Shown here in pieces: positions 50,679 through 58,710 of a stretch of DNA of 64,000 nucleotides. Numbering within the stretch: the stretch's first letter is position 1; each line of letters starts with the position of its first letter. The notes beneath the pieces were generated by a model that saw only the letters and a list, made by a program, of their open reading frames with translations, had not been told where the DNA came from and did no database searches. The DNA is from SXTU01 sp964496695. GTDB lineage: Bacteria; Verrucomicrobiota; Verrucomicrobiia; Limisphaerales; SXTU01. The stretch covers positions 62,001-126,000 of the forward strand of contig CAZCBE010000003.1 of NCBI GenBank assembly GCA_964496695.1. The letters are read 5' to 3'. The position numbers and the translations under genes were made by a program.

Positions 50679-51494
50679 TCAAAACGGCGTGACCTTCTCC
50701 CAAATCTTCGTGAACCAGCCGCGCTTCTGGGAGTCGGAGACCGCGCCCTTGCCGATGATCTTGATGGTGGCATCGGCGACGTTGTAGCTGAACACGGTGT
50801 TGTTTGCCTGCACGTCGTCAGCGCGCACGGTGCCGCGCAAGATGATGTCCTGGTTCTCGCCGGAGTAGGAAGTGTGGCGCGTGCCCTCAACGACGAGGTT
50901 CTTGTTTGGCAGCACGTCAATCACCCGCACGGCGACCCGGGCGGTGATGGTCTCGCTGTTGGCGATCTGGCCGCCGCCCTCGAAGCTGTTTTTGTTGTCG
51001 AACTTGAGCGCGGGATACTTGCCACCCTTGGTCAGCAGGCCCGAGGCGGTGGGGCCGTAGAGGAAGGAGGAGATGCTCGTGTCGGTGGCACTGTTCTTTG
51101 CCGTCTTCGTGCTCGTGCTCTTGGAGTTGCTGGTGTTTTCCGCGACCACGATGGTGACGATGTCGCCGACGGCTATGGCCTTCTTGTCGGAGAGCATCGT
51201 GGGGCCGGCGTCGTCCTTCCAGAGCGAGTCAGCGTGCAGAGGAGCAGCGAGGCTGGCGAGGAGGGCAAGCGCGAGCGTGGCGCGTGCGGCGGTCTGCTTA
51301 AGCCGGTGGCTGGCGGTGGACGGAATGCTCTGGGCGAGGGCGGAACCCTGCGCGGCACGGGTGGCCTTGACGCGGGCGGGGCTGGCCAGGACTTCACCGA
51401 ACGCGAGCCACTCCGCGAGGCCGGGGGGCATCTCGGGGCGGACTTCGCCGGGGGCGAGGAGGGGGCTAGAGCTGGACAAGGATGGTGCTTTCAT
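50679..51494 (-). CDS. flgH: flagellar L-ring protein FlgH
   Basis: L-ring (outer-membrane) protein: SLWKDDAGPTMLSDKKAIAVGDIVTIVVAE, KNSFEGGGQIANSETITARVAVRVIDVLPNKNLVVEGTR and GENQDIILRGTVRADDVQANNTVFSYNVADA are FlgH hallmarks, in pieces. The 271-residue protein starts at ATG 51494 and has about 70 residues (Pro/Ala-rich, LAEWLAFGEVLASPARVK) before the signal helix ATLALALLASLAAPLHA. No in-frame start codon occurs between residue 22 and the helix, so at least 50 residues precede it. There is no lipobox Cys, so unlike E. coli FlgH it is not an obvious lipoprotein. Confidence 0.93.
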   Translation of the reverse strand: MKAPSLSSSSPLLAPGEVRPEMPPGLAEWLAFGEVLASPARVKATRAAQGSALAQSIPSTASHRLKQTAARATLALALLASLAAPLHADSLWKDDAGPTMLSDKKAIAVGDIVTIVVAENTSNSKSTSTKTAKNSATDTSISSFLYGPTASGLLTKGGKYPALKFDNKNSFEGGGQIANSETITARVAVRVIDVLPNKNLVVEGTRHTSYSGENQDIILRGTVRADDVQANNTVFSYNVADATIKIIGKGAVSDSQKRGWFTKIWEKVTPF

Positions 51495-52413
51495 TTTGAA
51501 CCTTTCCCCGGAATTCCCGGCGAGATTGTGGATTGCGGACGCGCACGAACTGGCCGGGCAGGCCGTCTTCGAGCACCTCCACCTTGGTGGAAATTTGCAG
51601 CGCGCCGTCTTGGACGAGGGCTTCCAAGGTCTGGCCGCGAAAGACCAGCGGGCGCACGCGGAACGCGCGGGGATTGAGCGGCACGCCGGCCGAGACATTC
51701 TCGACCAGCTCCAAGGCCGTTTCGACGCGAGGCAGGGTGTCCAGTGCTTCGCGGGACAGCAGGAGGTCGCGGCGTTCACGCACCAGGTCGGCCTCGGTGA
51801 GCAGTTGGCCGCGCTTCAAGGGGGTGACGGTCACGAGCACCTCGCGCCAGACCCGGGCCTGGGTGACTGCCGACCAGGTGCCGAAGGTTTCGTGCGACCC
51901 GCGCAGCTCAAAGCGCAGGATCATGTTCGCCCCGACGCCGCTGGTGGGCAGGTCCAGCAGCTTCAGCGTGAAGGATTCGTCAGGAATCGTGACCGGGGTC
52001 CACGGGCGGTTGAAGGCCAGTTCCAGCTCGCCACGCTGGCGGACGTGCTCGCGTTGCAGCACGGCGGAGAGCAGTTCCTTCACCTCTGATTCGCCCAGTT
52101 GCCGCGTGCGCCGGGTGACGCGGATCTGCGCCGAGCCAGTCCAGTTTGTGGTGACCAGCTCCGGGGCGGACTTTTGCAGCAGCGCGGTGACCTGGTCGCG
52201 GGAGAGGACCAGGGATTGGCCGATGGCGGGTGCGTCCGCGATGCGCAAATGGGGCAGGGGTGCCTTGGCGTCATCGGTCGAGAGAAGCTGCTCCAGGAAC
52301 ACGCCGTCGCCGGTGACGGAGGCGCCGGGGAGGAGGGAGAGGGTGGCGGCAATTGCAGGTGTGCAAGTGATCAGGAGACCCACCAGCAACGCCCAGCGCC
52401 GCGGACCAAACAC
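51466..52413 (-). CDS. flgA: FlgA, P-ring assembly chaperone
   Basis: Periplasmic chaperone of P-ring assembly. A SAF-like domain is at the C-terminus: VLVTVTPLKRGQLLTEADLVRERRDLL, GVPLNPRAFRVRPLVFRGQTLEALVQDGALQISTKVEVLEDGLPGQFVRVRN in parts. I chose the GTG at 52413 (315 aa) because it is followed at once by a normal signal peptide (VFGPRRWALLVGLLITCTPAIA) and preceded by AAGGA. The frame is open up to an ATG at 52644 overlapping the flgG stop (TGATG), which would add 77 residues including a translated palindromic repeat. Both starts are possible. Its 3' end overlaps flgH by 29 bp. Confidence 0.9.
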   Translation of the reverse strand: MFGPRRWALLVGLLITCTPAIAATLSLLPGASVTGDGVFLEQLLSTDDAKAPLPHLRIADAPAIGQSLVLSRDQVTALLQKSAPELVTTNWTGSAQIRVTRRTRQLGESEVKELLSAVLQREHVRQRGELELAFNRPWTPVTIPDESFTLKLLDLPTSGVGANMILRFELRGSHETFGTWSAVTQARVWREVLVTVTPLKRGQLLTEADLVRERRDLLLSREALDTLPRVETALELVENVSAGVPLNPRAFRVRPLVFRGQTLEALVQDGALQISTKVEVLEDGLPGQFVRVRNPQSRREFRGKVQNESTILVQL

Positions 52414-52432
52414 GCACCAGCATTCCTTCTCA

Positions 52433-52582
52433 TTGGCACCCGGCTTCAGCCGGGTGAACGAGGGGATGAACAGGCCAAACCGTTTCAACGGTTTGGCCGG
52501 TCGGCCTGCCTGAGGCAAACCGGTGAAACGGTTTGCCCCCATCAGGCACGCCAACACCCGGCTGAAGCCGGGTGCCAACGAG
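52433..52582. repeat. four-hairpin palindromic element, copy 1 (flgG-flgA junction)
   Basis: Outer arms of 24 bp are perfectly inverted (start TTGGCACCCGGCTTCAGCC, end GGCTGAAGCCGGGTGCCAA). Inside are GGCCAAACCGTTTCAACGG... (26 bp, hairpin) and GGCAAACCGGTGAAACGG... (24 bp, hairpin). The same four modules in the same order occur at 63391-63548. It lies inside the open frame upstream of the chosen flgA start. Confidence 0.9.
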
Positions 52583-52643
52583 AGCGGTCCGGCGCTGGCC
52601 CGGAAGCTGGCCATCCTCAAGTCGAATTTAGCGGCGAGGTTCA

Positions 52644-53426
52644 TCAGCGGCGGAGGTTGTTGGACATCTGCATCATTTCGTCGGCGGCCTGAACGGCCTT
52701 GGAGTTAATTTCGTAGGCCCGCTGGGCGATGATGAGGTTTACCATCTCCTCAACCACCTTGACGTTGGACAGTTCGAGATAGCCCTGCTGCAGCGTGCCG
52801 AAACCGTTCTCCCCCGGGTTGCCGCTTTCGGCGGTGCCCGAGGCGGTGGTCTCGCGGTAGAGATTGCGTCCGAGAGCTTCGAGGCCAGAGGGGTTGTTAA
52901 AGCGGACGAGCTGCACCTTGAAGGTCTGTTTGCCGCTGCTGCCGGTGGTGGTGACTTCGCCGTTGGCGGAGATGTTGATGGCCGTGGTGCCGGTCTGCAC
53001 CGGCTGCCAGCCGCCCTGCACGACGAGGCCATCACTGGTCACGATGCGGCCGTCTGAAGCGGTCTTCAGCGCGCCGTCCCGAGTGTAGGCGCGGGTGCCG
53101 TCGGGGAGCTGGACCTCGTAAAAGCCGTCGCCTTGGATGGCTACGTCGAGCCGTTCGCCGGTGGCGGAGAGTTCGCCGGTCGTGAAGATCTTCGAGGTGG
53201 CGACCACACGCGAACCGTGGCCGACCTGCAGGCCCGTGGGCACCTGGTTGCCCGCGCCAGACTCTGCGCCAGCGTTGCGCACGTTCTGGTAGAGGAGGTC
53301 CTGGAACTCGATCTTGGTCTTCTTGTAGCCCGAGGTGTTGACGTTCGCTAGGTTGTTGGCGATGACGTCGAGGTTCACCTGCTGGGACTGCATCCCAGAG
53401 GACGACGAGTAAAGGGCGCGCATCAT
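52644..53426 (-). CDS. flgG: flagellar distal rod protein FlgG
   Basis: 260 residues, the usual length. N-terminal MRALYSSSSGMQSQQVNLDVIANNLANVNTSGYKK (in parts), the L-shaped inner segment VAIQGDGFYEVQLPDGTRAYTRDG, and the C-terminal LELSNVKVVEEMVNLIIAQRAYEINSKAVQAADEMMQ are all typical of distal rod. It lies 3 bp downstream of flgF and is followed by flgA, whose alternative ATG overlaps its stop. Exported by the flagellar type III system without a signal peptide. Confidence 0.97.
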   Translation of the reverse strand: MMRALYSSSSGMQSQQVNLDVIANNLANVNTSGYKKTKIEFQDLLYQNVRNAGAESGAGNQVPTGLQVGHGSRVVATSKIFTTGELSATGERLDVAIQGDGFYEVQLPDGTRAYTRDGALKTASDGRIVTSDGLVVQGGWQPVQTGTTAINISANGEVTTTGSSGKQTFKVQLVRFNNPSGLEALGRNLYRETTASGTAESGNPGENGFGTLQQGYLELSNVKVVEEMVNLIIAQRAYEINSKAVQAADEMMQMSNNLRR

Positions 53427-53429
53427 AGG

Positions 53430-54179
53430 TTAGGTCCCAGCGAGTTCGGAGATGGACTTGCCCATGCGCTCGTCCTGGAGCTGGACGAGCTTGTGGTTGG
53501 CCTCGAAGTGGCGCATGGCGGTGATCATGTTCGCCATCTCGGCGACGGAGGAGGTGTTGCCGGCCTCGAGGAAGCCCTGGCGAATGGTGGCGCGGGTGGA
53601 GTCAGTCGGCTGTAGCTTGGGGTCAAACGCGCCAAATGTGCCGCCGCCCATTGGAGTGAGGAGCTGCGGGGTGCTGAACTCGACCACTTTCAACCGGCCT
53701 TTGCGCGCCGCGCCCTGGCTGATGTCGCCGTTGGGCGCGATACTGATGGGATTCGGGTCCCGGGGATCAAGCTGGATGGTGCCGCTGCTGCCCATAACGG
53801 GCAGGCCGCTCTTGGTGACAAGCTGGCCCTGGCCGTCCACATGGAACTCACCGTCGCGGGTGTAGCCGGTCGTGCCGTTGGGAAGCTGCACTTCAAAGAA
53901 ACCCGGACCGTCAATGGCCGTGTCCGTCTTCACGCCGGTGAGCTTCATCTCGCCGTTGGTGAAGTTCGTGAAGCCGTTCATGCGCGGCAGGCTGTAGGGC
54001 ACCGCCTGGGTGCCATTGCCGCCGCGCGCGGACATCAACCCGGCCTCGACGGCCGAATACGAGATGTCCTGCTTCTTGAAGCCGGGGACGGAACTGGCGG
54101 AGATGTTCTCCGCGATCAACTCCTGCCAGCGGCTGCTCGCGTTCATCGCAGCCGCGGCCTGGAAAAGACTAACGTTCAT
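53430..54179 (-). CDS. flgF: flagellar proximal-rod protein FlgF
   Basis: 249 residues. N-terminal rod helix SLFQAAAAMNASSRWQELIAENISASSVPGFKKQ, central DTAIDGPGFFEVQLPNGTTGYTRDGEF and the C-terminal GNTSSVAEMANMITAMRHFEANHKLVQLQDERM distinguish it from the adjacent FlgG, which has the standard Glu-x-Val-N-x-I-x-A-Q-R tail. The ATG at 54179 lies only about 4 bp after the start predicted from the sigma-54-type promoter, so the message may be nearly leaderless. It begins the flg unit flgF-G-A-H-I-J-N-K-L. Confidence 0.92.
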   Translation of the reverse strand: MNVSLFQAAAAMNASSRWQELIAENISASSVPGFKKQDISYSAVEAGLMSARGGNGTQAVPYSLPRMNGFTNFTNGEMKLTGVKTDTAIDGPGFFEVQLPNGTTGYTRDGEFHVDGQGQLVTKSGLPVMGSSGTIQLDPRDPNPISIAPNGDISQGAARKGRLKVVEFSTPQLLTPMGGGTFGAFDPKLQPTDSTRATIRQGFLEAGNTSSVAEMANMITAMRHFEANHKLVQLQDERMGKSISELAGT

Positions 54180-54192
54180 CGGGACGTTGCTG

Positions 54193-54208
54193 AGCAGTGG
54201 ATGTGCCA
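54193..54208 (-). promoter_or_regulatory. sigma-54-type promoter upstream of flgF
   Basis: Minus-strand TGGCACATCCACTGCT has GG and GC separated by 10 bp and closely follows the consensus (TGGCAC, then CTGC). It resembles the fliW promoter (12 of 16 positions identical). It is 14 bp upstream of the flgF ATG. Confidence 0.75.
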
Positions 54209-54325
54209 GCGGGCGAAATTGCGTGTTTGCTTGGAAAAACGCAGTGTTTGGTCGGGGACTGACCGGCAGTTCATTCCGGTTGCAGGAAGGGGAAGCAGGT
54301 TTTGCCGCGTGTTTCACTTGGTTCT

Positions 54326-54416
54326 TACTCCTGCTCCTACTCTTAATCTTAATCCTGCTCCGGCTGCTCGTTTGGGCCAGAGATTATGATTAACAGTAGG
54401 AGTAGGATTAGGATGA
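54326..54416. repeat. inverted pair of hexamer repeats between orf94 and flgF
   Basis: tactcctgctcctactctta... at 54326-54361 and agtaggagtaggattaggat at 54395-54414 are a degenerate inverted pair of the GGATNA hexamer family. No gene is seen in 54209-54453. Confidence 0.75.
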
Positions 54417-54453
54417 CAGAGGGGAGGCTGCGGGGCGCAGCCTGACGGACTCC

Positions 54454-54738
54454 TCAATACACGCAGGCAAGCTCGAAGACCTCGCCGCAGCCGCATTCCA
54501 AACGGATGTGTGTCACGCGGTCGCCCTCGCGTTGCAGGGTCACCTTGGGAGCAGCGACAGAATGAGCGGCGTGATCACCCGGTGCGGACGGAACTGGTGA
54601 TGGCTTCGGAGCGGGCTGGAAGGGCTTGAACACGGGAGCCGCGTTCCCCGCCTGTGGAATCACCTTGAGGCGGAACGTGGCTCCGTCGGCCGGGCGCGTG
54701 GTCTTGGGCACGGCCAGAGGGGCAAAGGCGTCGGTCAT
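54454..54738 (-). CDS. small Cys-containing protein of the flagellar operon
   Basis: 94 residues, with a Pro/Ala-rich middle (FKPFQPAPKPSPVPSAP) and a conserved-looking tail THIRLECGCGEVFELACVY. The C-x-C-G...C arrangement looks like a half zinc ribbon. No family is recognised. It follows motB after 7 bp, so it is part of the stator transcript. Such short Cys-tail proteins may sit with motA/motB in related genomes, but I cannot name one. The frame is convincing because of position and composition. Confidence 0.7.
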   Translation of the reverse strand: MTDAFAPLAVPKTTRPADGATFRLKVIPQAGNAAPVFKPFQPAPKPSPVPSAPGDHAAHSVAAPKVTLQREGDRVTHIRLECGCGEVFELACVY

Positions 54739-54745
54739 GGCGGGG

Positions 54746-55483
54746 TCACTTGCCTATCTTGTCCGCGGTTTTCAGCATGAGCGAGACTCGGCGGTTGATC
54801 TCGTCCTCGGGGTTGAAGCGCGGCAATGGCTGCGTGTCCGCATAGCCGGAGACCTTGCGAATTTGCGGCAGCTTCACCCCGTGCTCCAGCAGGCTGCGCC
54901 GTGCCGCATTGGCGCGGTCGGTGGTGAGTTCCCACGGGCCGTAATCTTCCCGTGCGGGCTTGTAGCCCTGTTCGGTGTGACCCTCCAACTCCACGCGGAA
55001 GCTGGGATAGCGGGAGACCTGCCACGCGAGCGTGGAGAAGACCCAGCGGCCATACTCGGTGAAACGTGCGGAGTCCTTCTCAAAGACCGGCTTGCGATTG
55101 CGGTCGAAGATGCTGATGCGCAGGCCGTCGTTGTTGAGTTCCAGCTTCACCGTCTCCTCGTTGTCGAGGTCGGGATGCTTTTGCAGGGTGGCGAGCAGGT
55201 CCTCGTTGAGCCGGCGCAGCATGGTCAATTCGACGGCGGAGGCGGAGTCAAAGTTGCCCTGGCTGGAGCGCACCGCCTGCATCTCCTTGTTGGGGATGAT
55301 GCCGGTGGACTGTTTGGTGATCGTGGAGAACGGATTGCTGAACGAGCGTGCGACGGCTTCCTTGATCTTCTCATCCTGGGAGCTGAGCCAGAGCACCATG
55401 AAGAGCGCCATCATGGCCGTGACGAAGTCGGCGTAAGCCACCTTCCACGAACCGCCGTGATGTCCGCCGTGCTTCTTGGCCAT
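54746..55483 (-). CDS. motB: flagellar stator protein MotB
   Basis: 245 residues. Single transmembrane helix WKVAYADFVTAMMALFMVLWL with the proton-binding Asp19, a plug region after it, and a C-terminal OmpA-like peptidoglycan-binding domain (FRVELEGHTEQGYK, DYGPWELTTDRANAARRSLLEHGV, KVSGYADTQPLP). The helix residues suggest H+ rather than Na+ coupling, although this cannot be fixed from sequence. Follows motA after 2 bp. OmpA-domain motif residues are complete. Confidence 0.95.
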   Translation of the reverse strand: MAKKHGGHHGGSWKVAYADFVTAMMALFMVLWLSSQDEKIKEAVARSFSNPFSTITKQSTGIIPNKEMQAVRSSQGNFDSASAVELTMLRRLNEDLLATLQKHPDLDNEETVKLELNNDGLRISIFDRNRKPVFEKDSARFTEYGRWVFSTLAWQVSRYPSFRVELEGHTEQGYKPAREDYGPWELTTDRANAARRSLLEHGVKLPQIRKVSGYADTQPLPRFNPEDEINRRVSLMLKTADKIGK

Positions 55484-55485
55484 GG

Positions 55486-56349
55486 TTATTTCGCGGAGTT
55501 GAGGGACTTGAGCATGGTCTCCAGCTCGTCGGCGGAGGGCTTCACGTCACTGGTCAGCGCGCGCCGGGAGACTTCGATGGCCATGAGCGGGGCCATGCCG
55601 TTGGCGAAGCCGACGACGGCGGTGGCAATGCAGCGGATGTAGGCCGCCTCGGCCACGCCGATGAAAGCCAGGTTCACGGCGAGCGGGTTCAGGTAGCCGT
55701 AGGAAATCAAGATGCCGAGGAACGTGCCGACCAGTGCCGCGCCGACCTTGTGGCCGATTTCTTCGATGGGGCCGTTGATCGAGGCCATGGTGACGACGAT
55801 GCCGAGCACGGCGGCCACAATGCCGAAGCCGGGCATGGCATCGGCGGTCTTGGTGAGCACATCCACGGGGGCGTGGTGCTCGTCCTCCATGCTGTCAATC
55901 TCCACGTCGAGGAGCATCTTGAGCTGGTCGGGCTTGATCTTGCCATCAATGATCGGCTTGAGGCCGTTGCAGAGAAATTCCAGTGCGTGGTGGTTGTTCA
56001 GGAAGCTGGGATACTTCGAAAAGATGCTGCTGTTTTTCGGGTTCATCACATGCTCTTCGAGGGCTATCATGCCGTTGCGGCGACCAAGGAGGAACAGTTC
56101 GTAGAGGGCCTTCAGCAAGTCTTCGTAGCTTTGCTTGTTATAGGGGGAGCCTTTCAACGCGTGGATGATCTGTTTCACGAGGTCCATCAGCACCTTCTTC
56201 GGAGACATGATGATGAGCGCCCCTGAGGCCGCGCCGACAATGGTGACAATTTCGGACAAGTGCCACAGGGAGGCCGGGTGGCCGCCGGCCATGGAGAAGC
56301 CGCCCAGCACACAGAGCAGGACTACGATGCCGCCAATAATGATCGTCAT
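55486..56349 (-). CDS. motA: flagellar stator protein MotA
   Basis: 287 residues, four transmembrane helices (MTIIIGGIVVLLCVLGGFSM, SEIVTIVGAASGALIIM, GIVAAVLGIVVTMASI, ALVGTFLGILISYGYLNPLA) with the cytoplasmic loop carrying ALYELFLLGRRNGMIALEEHVMNPKNSSIFSKYP (in parts) and the conserved ADAMPGFGIVAAVLG segment. Forms the MotA5B2 stator. It directly precedes motB and follows fliA on the same strand. Confidence 0.95.
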   Translation of the reverse strand: MTIIIGGIVVLLCVLGGFSMAGGHPASLWHLSEIVTIVGAASGALIIMSPKKVLMDLVKQIIHALKGSPYNKQSYEDLLKALYELFLLGRRNGMIALEEHVMNPKNSSIFSKYPSFLNNHHALEFLCNGLKPIIDGKIKPDQLKMLLDVEIDSMEDEHHAPVDVLTKTADAMPGFGIVAAVLGIVVTMASINGPIEEIGHKVGAALVGTFLGILISYGYLNPLAVNLAFIGVAEAAYIRCIATAVVGFANGMAPLMAIEVSRRALTSDVKPSADELETMLKSLNSAK

Positions 56350-56361
56350 GGCAAATGGGGA

Positions 56362-57189
56362 TTAGACCGGGGAGGCGTCCTTCCGCCGGAGGTGGGCCTT
56401 GATCGAGAGAATGGCCTGGGAGTGAATCTGGCAGATGCGCGACTCGGTGACGCCGAACGCCTCGGCAATCTCGCGCAGCCGCATGTCCTCAAAGTAGTAA
56501 AGGGCGAGCACCTTGCGCTGCATCTCCGGGAGCTGCTGGATGCGGGCGGAGATCAGGTCGGCGAGTTCGCGGCGGTTGACGCCGTCTTCGGGACTTTCAA
56601 TTGACGTGTCAGCCACGCTTTCGTAGTTCGTCGCGCCGTCGTCGGAGTCGGAGTTCTGCGCGGCGTCGAGGCAGACGAAGGTCGCCGGTCGCACGTCCGC
56701 CAGCCAGCGGTGATACTCGACCAGGGGGATGTTCAACTCGCGGGCGACCTCGTTGTCCGTGGGCATGCGGCCGTGCCGCTGCTCGACTTCCTGCATGGCG
56801 AGCTGGATTTTCCGCGCCTTGTGGTGGACGGAGCGCGGCACCCAGTCGAGCTTCCGCAGTTCATCGAAGACCGAGCCCCGAATGCGGATGCGGGCGTAGG
56901 TCTCGAAGGAGGTGCCGGCGTGGGAATCAAAATTACGCACCGCGTTGAGCAGGCCGACGAGCCCGGCGCTGTGGAGATCGTCTGCGTCCACATGCGAGGG
57001 CAGGGCCATCGCGAGCCGGCCGACGACCGCCTTCACCAAAGGGAGATACTGGGTGATGAGGCCTTCCTCCGGCGCACTGCCGGCGGAGGCGTCCCGGCGA
57101 TAGCGCTGCCAGAGTTCGGCGGCAGGCAATGAGCGGGGCTCCCACGCCATCTCGGTGGTTTCGGTTGGGGCAGGGCAGGTCGCGGTCAT
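56362..57189 (-). CDS. fliA: flagellar RNA polymerase sigma factor FliA (sigma-28)
   Basis: 275 residues. Region 2 is well conserved (ITQYLPLVKAVVGRLAMALP, DLHSAGLVGLLNAVRNFD, GTSFETYARIRIRGSVFDELRKLDWVPRSV in parts), region 3 follows (MPTDNEVARELNIPL), and region 4 ends in YYFEDMRLREIAEAFGVTESRICQIHSQAILSIKAHLR. It directs late flagellar genes. It lies between a small membrane protein and motA in one run, so it may be expressed from the flagellar operon promoter itself. The weak sigma-28-like site near 44286 is a candidate target. Confidence 0.95.
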   Translation of the reverse strand: MTATCPAPTETTEMAWEPRSLPAAELWQRYRRDASAGSAPEEGLITQYLPLVKAVVGRLAMALPSHVDADDLHSAGLVGLLNAVRNFDSHAGTSFETYARIRIRGSVFDELRKLDWVPRSVHHKARKIQLAMQEVEQRHGRMPTDNEVARELNIPLVEYHRWLADVRPATFVCLDAAQNSDSDDGATNYESVADTSIESPEDGVNRRELADLISARIQQLPEMQRKVLALYYFEDMRLREIAEAFGVTESRICQIHSQAILSIKAHLRRKDASPV

Positions 57190-57192
57190 ACG

Positions 57193-57432
57193 TTATCTCC
57201 CTTTGGGCTGGGCGGCGGGCGTCTCCGTGGCGGCGGTGGCGAACTTCTCCTGCTGGGCCTGGACGAAGCATTGGATCCACATCCGACCCCACCAGCGAAG
57301 CAGGAGCCCGCCGGCCAGTGCCGTCACGCTGGCGCGCCAGAGGGCGTCCGGCCAGGCGCTGGTCTGAGCAAGGCCGAAGCAAGCTCCAATCAGGAACCCA
57401 AGCAGGCCGCCAAGTATCATCAAAATCTTCAT
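57193..57432 (-). CDS. small two-helix membrane protein between flhF and fliA
   Basis: 79 residues. Two hydrophobic helices (MILGGLLGFLIGACFGLAQ and ASVTALAGGLLLRWWG) then an Ala/Glu-rich tail. No family is recognised. It starts 18 bp after the flhF stop and ends 3 bp before fliA, so it is translated in the same message. It may help place FlhF or the export gate at the membrane, but that is inference. Confidence 0.65.
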   Translation of the reverse strand: MKILMILGGLLGFLIGACFGLAQTSAWPDALWRASVTALAGGLLLRWWGRMWIQCFVQAQQEKFATAATETPAAQPKGR

Positions 57433-57450
57433 TCGTCGCCGTAAGGGTGT

Positions 57451-58584
57451 TTAGCAGGTCGTTTGCCAGCGAGTTCCCGGCGGAGGGAAAGTGGTGGAAT
57501 CCCTCGATTTTCCAGTGAAAATACCTGTCAAAAGCGCTTCTGGACTCGCGGTCCGGAAGTCGCCCGGAACATTTTGCCCGGCTCCTAGGAAGCGCAGGGC
57601 GACGTTTGTGCCGAAGACGAGATTCCAGAGTTTTCCTTGGCGTGGCTCCTCGTCTAGGTGGGTCAGCACCAGATCGGTGAGGGGCAGGCCGGACCAGGCG
57701 CGGGCCTGGCTGAGCAAAAGTTGCGTGTCGTAGGCGGCGTTGAGGACGAGATGGATTTGGGCGTGCGGCCAGATGGCGAGCCGTTGACGTAGGCTGGCCA
57801 GGGCCACCGGATCACGCGCATCCACGCCGGGCAGGTCCACGAACCCAATTTCGCCCGGACCAATGGCGGCGGTGGTGTCCCACGCACGCTCGACCGGCAC
57901 GCCGAGAATCTCACCATGCACGCTGAGGCTCTCGGCGGTGTTGGCGGTCTGGCCGTCCAGCCGCCAGACGCGGGCGGACTGCCCCTCCAGCAGCACCGCC
58001 TGGGTGAGCCACTTGCACAGGGCGGTGGTCTTGCCGGCACCCGGGGGGCCGAGAAACACATGCAAAGGACGGGACTCCTGCACGGGCGTCAGGGCAGGGG
58101 CGTTCCACAACTGCGTCATCACTTCGCGGGCGCAGGCCATCTCCTCGCTGAATTGTGCGGGCGGGGTTTCGCCATGGCGGAGTTGCAACTGTTCGATCAC
58201 GCGCTGTGCATGGAGCGGGAGCAGCCCGACCTTCTGGAGCACCTGGCCGATGCGCCAGCCGGTGGCATCGGGCACAGGCTCGTAAGCGAAATCGGGCACG
58301 GCCTCTTCGCGCACTGGTGGCGGGGCGACGGGGCGGGCAGGCTGCACAACCAGATCCCGCAGCGCGGCGATTTCGCGGCGCAGGTCGCCGAGTTGATCTG
58401 ACGCCGCCGGGGGGGCGTCCGGCACGGCGGCGGTCACCTCGATGCGCGGCTTTTGCCACAAGCGCGTGAAGCCGGGCGCCGGGAGCTGCCGGACATTCAG
58501 CACCACGGCTTCGGGCCCAAGCTGCTCGCGAATTTGCGCGACGGCCTCGGCGGCGGAACCGGCGATGAAGGTTTGCGTGGGCAT
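57451..58584 (-). CDS. flhF: flagellar SRP-type GTPase FlhF
   Basis: 377 residues. Basic N-terminus with the FlhF start (MPTQTFIAGSAAEAVAQIREQLGPEAVVLN), a Pro-rich middle, and an SRP-type GTPase with P-loop HVFLGPPGAGKTTALCKWL, RVWRLDGQT, a DLPGVD switch motif where SRP GTPases have DTAG, and VLTHLDEEPRQGKLWNL. FlhF fixes the site and number of flagella. The neighbouring FlhG/FleN partner is not visible, though it could lie elsewhere. The ATG at 58584 is favoured over a GTG three codons upstream. Start of flhF-orf79-fliA-motA. Confidence 0.88.
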   Translation of the reverse strand: MPTQTFIAGSAAEAVAQIREQLGPEAVVLNVRQLPAPGFTRLWQKPRIEVTAAVPDAPPAASDQLGDLRREIAALRDLVVQPARPVAPPPVREEAVPDFAYEPVPDATGWRIGQVLQKVGLLPLHAQRVIEQLQLRHGETPPAQFSEEMACAREVMTQLWNAPALTPVQESRPLHVFLGPPGAGKTTALCKWLTQAVLLEGQSARVWRLDGQTANTAESLSVHGEILGVPVERAWDTTAAIGPGEIGFVDLPGVDARDPVALASLRQRLAIWPHAQIHLVLNAAYDTQLLLSQARAWSGLPLTDLVLTHLDEEPRQGKLWNLVFGTNVALRFLGAGQNVPGDFRTASPEALLTGIFTGKSRDSTTFPPPGTRWQTTC

Positions 58585-58616
58585 TGCTAACACCGGAGGT
58601 CAGGCTCCGGTCGGCT

Positions 58617-58710
58617 GAAAAATTTCAAATTGGAGATTTCAGATTTCAAAGAGGCAAGGTCGCTTGGAGCTTGTTTGGAACTTGGATTTTGGGATTTGGA
58701 ATTTCGGTCC
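58617..58710. repeat. ttcaaattt-type simple repeat between flhA and flhF
   Basis: attggagatttcagatttca and, further right, gaacttggattttgggattt form AT-richer direct repeats in a GC-rich background. They separate the flhA stop from the flhF start, so flhA and flhF are 127 bp apart and may use separate promoters or be read through. Confidence 0.6.
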
